Shown here one piece after another: positions 1 through 5,026 of a stretch of DNA of 5,026 bases. The DNA comes from Planctomycetota bacterium (GTDB lineage Bacteria; Planctomycetota; PUPC01; JACPCR01), in contig JASLXP010000329.1 in the NCBI GenBank assembly GCA_030740295.1, positions 1 to 5,026 on the forward strand. Reading direction: 5' to 3'. Each line of letters opens with the position of its first letter. The first letter of the stretch is position 1. The translations under genes and the position numbers were made by a program. Below the pieces are notes generated by a model that saw nothing but the letters and a program-made list of their open reading frames with translations, did no database searches and was not told the DNA's origin.

Positions 1-1
1 G

Positions 2-1801
2 AACTTCGACGGCGGCGTTGAGAGTGGCGATTCTTACCTGTCCAGGCCAGATGTTTTTGCGTCCGGGACAGGGCTCATCGCAAGCTATGATGAATATATC
101 GATGCTGAATTCAGGGTGGCGACGGAAATCTTTGGGACACACGATGAAGAGTTTGACGAAGTGCTGCCTTCCCCCGCCGGCACATGGGAGACCTTTGCCA
201 CCGTGTGCCTGGATGACGAAGAGATCTGTTACGCGGCGCGCAATCGCGACAGGCTGGTTCATCTCGAAGACGGTATCGCAGGTTACCATTCGGAACTGGT
301 CGTCTCCGCGCGCCTGCCCGGTGCGGCCGGCGAATGGGTGGACGTAGCGTGCGTGAATATCGACCACGGCATGAATCCCTGGATGGCGCCTTACTGCGGC
401 AACCGGCGACGACCTCATCTTGTACCGCGCAAGAAGGGGGCCTGGCTGCTTTGGGAGGAGAAAGAAGATGTGAAGGGAATGGACCCGCCCTGGGGGAGGT
501 TGTGCGCCGTGGAGGTCGATCCAATCGGGCTCAAATCAGAGCCCATGGTCGTACTCGATAAGGTCTCGATGGTAGTCGTCGAAGGAGACGCTGAAGGGGA
601 CAATATTCTTGTGGCGACACGGACCCGTGAGAGCGCCTGGCAGAATCGGATTCCTTATCACCTCCACCATCTCAGGTTGGATCAGCTTGACGTCAAACGG
701 CCGACGGATCTTGAAACCAACGGCGAGCGTGAGAAGTTCGAGATTCGTGAAACCGTCGAATCCCAACCCTCAGTACAACCTCAGGGCATGAGACTCTATT
801 TCGGCGACCCTCACATCCACAGTTGGTGGTCGCAGGATCTGGATGGCGAGCAGGACGAGCTCTACCTCTTTGGGCGCGACATCTCGAAGCTCGATTTCAT
901 CGCTTTCACCGAGAACGATTTTCACTGGTATTCTGCGGAGACGTTTTCAAAAGCCATGTGGCAGCGCAATCGCCGTAACGCGGAATTCTTCAACCGGTCG
1001 GGCGAGTTTACCGTTCTGCTCGGATGGGAGTTCACCAAGTGCGGCAACCCCAAACTGGGTGACAAGCACACATCACACAGATGCGTGCTCTATCCGGGCA
1101 CCGAGGGTGCAGTTGATTGCTGGTACGAAAGCGAGACGCCTGACCCCGCCAGCCTGGTCAGAAAGCTGGCCGGCCAGCGGGTGCTGCTGCATCATCATCA
1201 CCTTGGCCCTTTCGATCTGACCGACGATTCCCTTGAGCGAAACATCGAAATCTGCAGCGGCTGGTGGAACTGCATGGAAAAGCCGGACTTCGTGGACAAG
1301 CTGCATGAGATGCTCGGCCGCGGCTTGCGGACCGGATTTTTTGGCGGAAGCGATAATCATGAGCGCACACCCGGTATCGGCGGCGCACTCACCGGCGTCT
1401 GGGCCACGGAAAACACTCGTGAAGGGATCTTCGATGCATTCTGGAATCGCCGCGTCTTTGCCACCACCGGCCTGCGTCCTGACCTGCGCTTCATGGTCTC
1501 CGGCACCTTCATGGGCGGTGAAGCGTCCGTGAGCGATCCACCGGAAGTTTCGCTTCATGTTCAATGCGAATCACGCATCCGAAAGGCGGAAATACTGCGT
1601 GATGGCGAAATCGTGCACACTGAGGCAGGCGGCGATGAAGATCTCGACCTTCATTGGGTGGATAACAAGTGCGCAGCGGGAAGCCACTATTACTATGCCC
1701 ACGTTCTGTTCGAAGGGCACGAGTCGAACCCACACTGGAACATCTCCAGTGCATACGGTGTGCACGCCTGGAGCAGCCCGGTGTGGATTCAGTTTGAATG
1801 A
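2..1801 (+). CDS. DUF3604 / CehA-McbA-like PHP-type metallohydrolase, 5' end outside the window
   Basis: The frame is open from base 2, so the true start lies upstream; the GTG at 116 is only an internal codon. 599 residues are visible (residue 1 = bases 2-4). Residues about 1-260 look beta-rich, with a BNR/propeller-like stretch (RRPHLVP...GAWLLWEE) that I cannot assign firmly. A PHP-type metal site follows: GDPHIHS with H271 and H273; DFIAFTENDFHW (304-309); GWEF with E343; KHTSHRCVLYP with H356 and H359; a four-histidine run at 397-400; and GGSDNHERTPG with D451 and H453. The last 100 residues resemble the beta-sandwich tail of DUF3604 proteins. The family is presumed to be metal-dependent hydrolases; CehA and McbA act on carbaryl, but most members have unknown substrates. 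The second PHP motif reads T-E-N-D rather than the usual D-H. Family assignment is good; substrate and cell location are unknown because the N-terminus is missing. Confidence 0.86.
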   Translation, partial: NFDGGVESGDSYLSRPDVFASGTGLIASYDEYIDAEFRVATEIFGTHDEEFDEVLPSPAGTWETFATVCLDDEEICYAARNRDRLVHLEDGIAGYHSELVVSARLPGAAGEWVDVACVNIDHGMNPWMAPYCGNRRRPHLVPRKKGAWLLWEEKEDVKGMDPPWGRLCAVEVDPIGLKSEPMVVLDKVSMVVVEGDAEGDNILVATRTRESAWQNRIPYHLHHLRLDQLDVKRPTDLETNGEREKFEIRETVESQPSVQPQGMRLYFGDPHIHSWWSQDLDGEQDELYLFGRDISKLDFIAFTENDFHWYSAETFSKAMWQRNRRNAEFFNRSGEFTVLLGWEFTKCGNPKLGDKHTSHRCVLYPGTEGAVDCWYESETPDPASLVRKLAGQRVLLHHHHLGPFDLTDDSLERNIEICSGWWNCMEKPDFVDKLHEMLGRGLRTGFFGGSDNHERTPGIGGALTGVWATENTREGIFDAFWNRRVFATTGLRPDLRFMVSGTFMGGEASVSDPPEVSLHVQCESRIRKAEILRDGEIVHTEAGGDEDLDLHWVDNKCAAGSHYYYAHVLFEGHESNPHWNISSAYGVHAWSSPVWIQFE

Positions 1802-1911
1802 AAAGCGAATTGTCAGCGATCCTGGCAAGCCCCGGATGCCTTTACTCGCGCACGGAAACCGGCCACTTGACCTGTTACAGCCTGCGTGAAGCCGTCAGTT
1901 GATCCGGCGGC

Positions 1912-1931
1912 GAAACGGGCAGATCCGTTTC
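1912..1931 (+). terminator. Candidate intrinsic terminator after the metallohydrolase gene
   Basis: A perfect 7-bp inverted repeat (GAAACGG / CCGTTTC) has a 6-base loop that can close by one more G-U pair. It is followed by a short pyrimidine-rich tail (TTCTTCGT). It begins 111 bases after the stop codon at 1801 and lies about 90 bases before the next gene, where a terminator would be expected. The stem has only 4 GC pairs of 7 and the tail is not a true T-run, so it would be weak. It may simply be a chance hairpin. Confidence 0.35.
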
Positions 1932-1962
1932 TTCTTCGTACGATGATTAGCGATTTGGTGAG

Positions 1963-1975
1963 GGACACATTGTCC
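1963..1975. promoter_or_regulatory. Small palindrome upstream of the repeat-protein gene, possible operator
   Basis: GGACA and TGTCC form a perfect 5-bp inverted repeat around a 3-base centre, 45 bases before the ATG at 2021. The position between a candidate terminator and a start codon would suit an operator, but arms this short occur by chance. No clear -35/-10 pair is visible next to it. Confidence 0.2.
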
Positions 1976-2007
1976 AGCACTGCAATCAGGTACCCCCGGT
2001 CTTACCC

Positions 2008-2013
2008 AAGGAG
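2008..2013 (+). promoter_or_regulatory. Ribosome binding site that fixes the start at 2021
   Basis: AAGGAG sits 7 bases before the ATG at 2021, an ideal Shine-Dalgarno sequence and spacing. It settles the start in favour of 2021 over the in-frame GTG at 1886, whose 45-residue extension would bury the signal peptide. Confidence 0.75.
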
Positions 2014-2020
2014 ATCAGAA

Positions 2021-2707
2021 ATGAAAAGAACACGATTGGCCGTGGCCAGAGTTGTCTTGCTTTCAGGCTTGGTTGCCTGCTGCGTCTCTGCAGATGCAGA
2101 GACACCAGGTGTTCCCGATGTCATGAACGGATTCCTCGGCATGGTCGAGGGGACGATTGTCACGAAGGGGCCGGAAACTTTCGTGCTCCGGATTGCCAGG
2201 ATAGAAAGGACATGGAAGAAGAACAGGGCAAAGAATGCGGAGAAGGCGATTGGAAAGAACGTGCCCTTCGTGGTGAACAGACATATGCGCGAGCGATACG
2301 CCAGCCTTAAGGTTGGTGATTCGATCGTAGTAGGAGGCATACACAAAGGCCGGAACCTTCAGGTTGGTGAGGTGTTGGTAAGAACCTCTGAGTTTCCTGC
2401 CCTGCAGAAGAAGTGGGCCGCCGCAAGAGCGAAACGGGACGCCGAAAGGCGCGAGCGAGAGTCGAGTAAGAAGTCTCAGAAAGATCGAGTACGGCGCGGT
2501 GTCACCAATGCCAGGTTTGTATCCCTGCAGGAGAGTGGCGCCACGGTTACCATTGAAGGCAAGACTTCGACAATGCCGGTCACTAAGAAGCTTCGTGAGC
2601 GCTTTGCCAGCCTGAAAAAGGGCCGCAAGATCCGTATCAACTGGGTCACCGAAGGTGACAGCTCACGCTGGATCACAGGTCTTGAGCTGTTCCCGGAAGG
2701 CGAATAA
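2021..2707 (+). CDS. Exported two-module repeat protein of unknown function, possible lipoprotein
   Basis: A 228-residue protein I cannot place in a named family. Residues 1-26 form an export signal: basic start (K2, R3, R5, R10), a short hydrophobic core, then either a lipobox LVAC with Cys20 or a signal peptidase I site ADA before E27. The mature part has two related modules. The first (about 39-121) contains MRERYASLKVGD near 89-100 and the second (about 163-225) contains LRERFASLKKG near 191-201; each continues into strand-like sequence ending in GEVLV or GLELF. Between them, residues about 127-160 are dominated by K, R, E, A and Q and probably form a charged helix. The modules look like small beta-barrel (OB- or SH3-like) units, but that is inference. 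No catalytic motif is visible. A good Shine-Dalgarno supports the start. Its neighbours are hydrolases, but 219- and 109-base gaps suggest it may have its own transcript. A structural or binding role at the cell envelope is the most I would infer. Confidence 0.8.
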   Translation: MKRTRLAVARVVLLSGLVACCVSADAETPGVPDVMNGFLGMVEGTIVTKGPETFVLRIARIERTWKKNRAKNAEKAIGKNVPFVVNRHMRERYASLKVGDSIVVGGIHKGRNLQVGEVLVRTSEFPALQKKWAAARAKRDAERRERESSKKSQKDRVRRGVTNARFVSLQESGATVTIEGKTSTMPVTKKLRERFASLKKGRKIRINWVTEGDSSRWITGLELFPEGE

Positions 2708-2806
2708 TCTAATCGTTAACTGTCTGAGATGGGCGCATCGGGTACAAACCTGAATGCGGGATTCTGTGACGGGTCTGCAGAAGCCTGCGCTGATCGTCTG
2801 CGCTAC

Positions 2807-2812
2807 AGAGGT
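2807..2812 (+). promoter_or_regulatory. Ribosome binding site that favours the start at 2817
   Basis: AGAGGT lies 4 bases before the ATG at 2817 (GAGG core 5 bases away). The alternative in-frame ATG at 2754 has no purine-rich site in front of it and would add 21 residues ahead of the point where amidohydrolases normally begin, so 2817 is preferred. Confidence 0.6.
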
Positions 2813-2816
2813 CACT

Positions 2817-4100
2817 ATGACGGACCAGAAATCCGCACGGTACGCCATCCTGCCCGAGAATATCTGGAACGGCCGGTGGTCGCGCTCCCGCAGTGGCATG
2901 GCGGTCATCGTAGAAGGGTGCAGCATTCGTGCGGTCTGCTCTGCCGAGGCCGTCCCGCGCGGTCTCAGGAAACATCGCTTCCCGGGCTGTACTGTTCTAC
3001 CGGGGCTTATCGACGGGCACGTGCATTTCTGTGATTGGATGCGACCAGGCTTTCTGGCCGCGGGAGTGACGACCATTCGCGACGTTGGGAATGACCTGGA
3101 CTGGGTGCTCGAACGTCGTCGACGGGCGCGGGCGAATCCGATTCTATGGCCGAACTTCCTCTGCTGCGGACCTCTGCTGGATGGCCCTGAAGCACACTGG
3201 CCAATCATGGGAAAGCCCCACCAGGACCGGGCTGCCATCGAAGCCTCGGTGAAATCGCAGATTAAGAAGGACGTCGATGCCATCAAGCTTTACGTCACGA
3301 TCACCCACGAACAGATGACAGGAGCGGCGGAGGTATCTCGGCGACATGGCAAATACATCCTCGCGCACCTGGGGAAATTCAGCGCGCAAGAAGCAGCCGA
3401 AGCCGGGATCAATGAAATCGAACACCTCTGCGGCTGCGCGGCGGCATGGAAACAAAGTTCAGTCGATGAACTGAATGCCCTGTGTGACGACTTGCTGCCT
3501 TCGGGACTGGTCATGTGCCCTACCCTGGTCGTCTGGGATCGCATCGGCCGGACCAACGAGCCTGCCTTCCGGCAGGACAAGAGATTGAGGTGGGTGCACC
3601 CGGCGTTCCTTCAAGCCTGGGAAAACTATCCGAATCGGTTCGGGCTGCCGGAGGCCAGACTGAATCTCCAGCGAAGCGTGGTGGAAATGAAGAGGTGCCT
3701 GGCGCAGATGCAGAAACGAGGCATCACCATTATCGCGGGCACGGATTCGCCATTCCCATATCTCGTGCCTGGTTTCAGTTTGCACGATGAAATAATCCAA
3801 ATGGTTGATGCAGGGCTGGCTCCTGTAAACGCACTCCGCGCTGCAACCAGCAATGCCGCAAAGGTCATGCAGATCAGCAAACAGGTAGGCGAAATCGCTC
3901 CCGGATTGCAGGCTGACTTTCTGATCACTGCTGGTGATCCGACAAAGGAAATCCACGATGTCGCGAAGGTGAAGCAGGTCGTCCGGCACGGCACATTTCT
4001 GAAGGCCGAACAGCTTCATCGAATGGCCGCGAGACTTCACAGGCAATCCACAGAGGATCCTGTAAGCCGTGACATTCTAGGTCACGTGTCGGCCAGGTAA
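2817..4100 (+). CDS. Metal-dependent amidohydrolase, prolidase/imidazolonepropionase-like (COG1228 type)
   Basis: A complete 427-residue member of the amidohydrolase superfamily. Residues about 6-60 plus 350-395 make the small beta-sandwich, and about 61-350 the metal-binding TIM barrel. The ligand set is intact: PGLIDGHVHF with H68 and H70; AIKLYV with K157, the likely carbamylated bridging lysine; ILAHLG with H184; EIEHLCG with H203; and AGTDSPF with catalytic D310. The ending GEIAPGLQADFLITAGDP is the standard closing strand of the family. This pattern matches the Xaa-Pro dipeptidase/aryldialkylphosphatase-like branch, which usually cuts amide or peptide bonds with two metal ions. No signal peptide is seen, so it is probably cytoplasmic. 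The true substrate cannot be read from the sequence. A 30-residue polar tail follows the usual end of the fold. The gene starts 109 bases after the repeat-protein gene; an upstream ATG at 2754 is possible but lacks a ribosome binding site. Confidence 0.92.
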   Translation: MTDQKSARYAILPENIWNGRWSRSRSGMAVIVEGCSIRAVCSAEAVPRGLRKHRFPGCTVLPGLIDGHVHFCDWMRPGFLAAGVTTIRDVGNDLDWVLERRRRARANPILWPNFLCCGPLLDGPEAHWPIMGKPHQDRAAIEASVKSQIKKDVDAIKLYVTITHEQMTGAAEVSRRHGKYILAHLGKFSAQEAAEAGINEIEHLCGCAAAWKQSSVDELNALCDDLLPSGLVMCPTLVVWDRIGRTNEPAFRQDKRLRWVHPAFLQAWENYPNRFGLPEARLNLQRSVVEMKRCLAQMQKRGITIIAGTDSPFPYLVPGFSLHDEIIQMVDAGLAPVNALRAATSNAAKVMQISKQVGEIAPGLQADFLITAGDPTKEIHDVAKVKQVVRHGTFLKAEQLHRMAARLHRQSTEDPVSRDILGHVSAR

Positions 4101-4342
4101 CGCCGAATCGCCTTGTTTCAAGCGTCACCGGAAAACACAATCTTGGGTCCAGTTTGCCTGGTGCCATTCGCCTTATCTGCGCCCGTGATCAGGACCATGA
4201 CCATCCCATTCGAGGGCCGGACTTCACAGAATGGATGGAACTGCGATGGCCTTGCGGATAATGATTGGGAAGAACATGACGATAGAGTCCGAGAGCCTGG
4301 AGATTCCGTCATTCTGTCCCACCATCATCCCAACTACACATC
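4101..4342. other. Intergenic gap with no convincing gene
   Basis: This 242-base gap separates the amidohydrolase from the CocE-like gene. A frame opening with TTG at 4113 (first ATG 4197) runs to a TGA at 4344-4346, overlapping the next start codon as ATGA, but it has no ribosome binding site, unusual composition and no recognisable motif. GATAAT at 4257-4262 resembles a -10 box but has no -35 partner at a suitable distance. No strong terminator hairpin follows the TAA at 4098-4100. The gap presumably holds the promoter of the downstream gene. Confidence 0.5.
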
Positions 4343-5026
4343 ATGAGCGATTATCAAGGCGCCCTCGGCATCATCAAAGAATCAGACGTTGACGTTCCCA
4401 TGAGGGATGGTGTTCTGTTGAGATCGAATGTGTTTCGTCCCGATGCCAGTGGCACATTTCCAGGACTTTTGCTCCGCACGCCCTATGGCAAACCAGGAGC
4501 GGGTTACGAGCGTTACGTTCGGGCTGGGTATGTTGTAGTCACTCAGGACACGCGCGGCCGGTATGCTTCGGAAGGCGATTATGTGCCGTTTACGGTAGAG
4601 AATACCGGCGATGCGGAAGATGGTTACGATGCAGTCGAATGGGTGGCGAATCAGGAATGGTGCAATGGATCGGTCGGCACTATCGGCGCGTCCTACAACG
4701 CGTGGATGCAATGGCAAACGGCAAAGTTGCGTCCACCGAGTCTGGTGGCCATGTGCGCGTGGTCGATCCCCCTTGAACTGACCGAAGTAGATTGGCCGGG
4801 CGCGTTTAAGCCGGGCAGACGCATCCGCTGGTGGATGACCACCATCGCTCCCGACCTGCGTCGCCGTCATGGAATGCCCGGGCCGCACACACCGGCTGAG
4901 GCATCGGAAGTATGGGATGAAATTGAACACGGCCGCTGGCTGGGGTTCATGCCCTGGATGGACGTCAAGAATCACCTCCCGCCCGGTCTGGCCGAGTATG
5001 CCGAAGACTGGCTGCAGCATCCAAAC
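4343..5026 (+). CDS. CocE/NonD-family serine hydrolase, 3' end outside the window
   Basis: The first 228 residues of an alpha/beta hydrolase of the CocE/NonD (X-Pro dipeptidyl-peptidase S15-like) family; full-length members usually have about 550-650 residues. Visible landmarks in order: DVPMRDGVLLRSNVFRPD (16-34), LRTPYGK with Y48 as the likely oxyanion tyrosine (compare Tyr44 in cocaine esterase), VTQDTRGRYASEG (66-78), WCNGSVGTIGASYNAWMQW with nucleophile S117, and a helical, Trp-rich cap region from about 150. The catalytic Asp and His would lie beyond the window. Relatives hydrolyse esters, amides or acyl-peptides. The nucleophile motif is G-A-S-Y-N-A, with Ala where the pattern GxSYxG has Gly. 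An in-frame TAG at 4283-4285 and the lack of any ATG, GTG or TTG after it make the ATG at 4343 the first usable start, although no Shine-Dalgarno is seen in front of it. No signal peptide is present. Confidence 0.9.
   Translation, partial: MSDYQGALGIIKESDVDVPMRDGVLLRSNVFRPDASGTFPGLLLRTPYGKPGAGYERYVRAGYVVVTQDTRGRYASEGDYVPFTVENTGDAEDGYDAVEWVANQEWCNGSVGTIGASYNAWMQWQTAKLRPPSLVAMCAWSIPLELTEVDWPGAFKPGRRIRWWMTTIAPDLRRRHGMPGPHTPAEASEVWDEIEHGRWLGFMPWMDVKNHLPPGLAEYAEDWLQHPN

Noticed and set aside
116..118. GTG at 116 as the start of the metallohydrolase
   Set aside because: The frame is open through the 38 codons before it to the window edge, with protein-like sequence, and no ribosome binding site precedes it.
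1886..2020. N-terminal extension of the repeat protein from GTG 1886
   Set aside because: The ATG at 2021 has AAGGAG at ideal spacing and begins a clear signal peptide; the extension would place it internally.
2754..2816. Longer amidohydrolase starting at ATG 2754
   Set aside because: No ribosome binding site there; the ATG at 2817 has one and matches the usual family start. Not fully excluded.
2663..4046. Long minus-strand frames opposite the amidohydrolase (2663-3286 and 3459-4046)
   Set aside because: They lie almost entirely opposite a gene with a complete catalytic set and have no domain signature.
4068..4086. CGTGAC / GTCACG hairpin at the end of the amidohydrolase gene
   Set aside because: It lies inside the coding sequence before the stop codon and is followed by mixed sequence instead of a T-run, so it is not a convincing terminator.
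4102..4263. Possible acetyltransferase-like remnant (FTEWMELRW) in another frame of the same gap
   Set aside because: The resemblance is only a few residues, without any acetyl-CoA binding motif; too weak to call a pseudogene.
4113..4346. 77-residue frame between the amidohydrolase and the CocE-like gene
   Set aside because: TTG start, no ribosome binding site, no recognisable domain and irregular composition; the ATGA overlap with the next gene is probably chance.
4382..5020. Long minus-strand frame opposite the CocE-like gene
   Set aside because: Its sequence is Arg/Pro/His/Ile-rich without motifs, and the opposite strand has an unmistakable hydrolase; it is a shadow.

Overview
The window is ordinary-looking bacterial DNA with moderately high GC (estimated by eye) and all recognisable genes on the + strand. 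It holds four protein genes: one cut by the left edge, two complete, and one cut by the right edge. No RNA genes, mobile elements, CRISPR arrays or phage genes were seen. The organism cannot be named from the sequence. The mix of a DUF3604/CehA-McbA type metallohydrolase, a prolidase-like amidohydrolase and a CocE/NonD hydrolase, plus a small exported repeat protein, is the sort of content found in environmental heterotrophs with many hydrolases (for example Planctomycetes-, Latescibacteria- or Poribacteria-like genomes). That placement is only a guess.

Layout: positions 2-1801 encode the C-terminal 599 residues of a PHP-type metallohydrolase, whose frame is still open at the left edge. A 219-base gap follows, with a candidate terminator hairpin (1912-1931) and a small palindrome (1963-1975). 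Positions 2021-2707 encode a 228-residue exported protein, possibly a lipoprotein, built from two related modules joined by a highly charged helix. After a 109-base gap, 2817-4100 encodes a 427-residue metal-dependent amidohydrolase with its full set of metal ligands. A 242-base gap with no convincing gene (4101-4342) leads to 4343-5026, the first 228 residues of a CocE/NonD-type serine hydrolase.

How they may work together: three unrelated hydrolase folds (PHP, amidohydrolase, alpha/beta hydrolase) lie in the same direction and could take part in the breakdown of amides, esters or peptides. The gaps between genes are too wide to call a tight operon, and no transporter, regulator or substrate-specific enzyme is present to fix the substrate. 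The repeat protein does not belong to a family I can name and is the least explained gene. I found no clear evidence of a new multi-gene system here.
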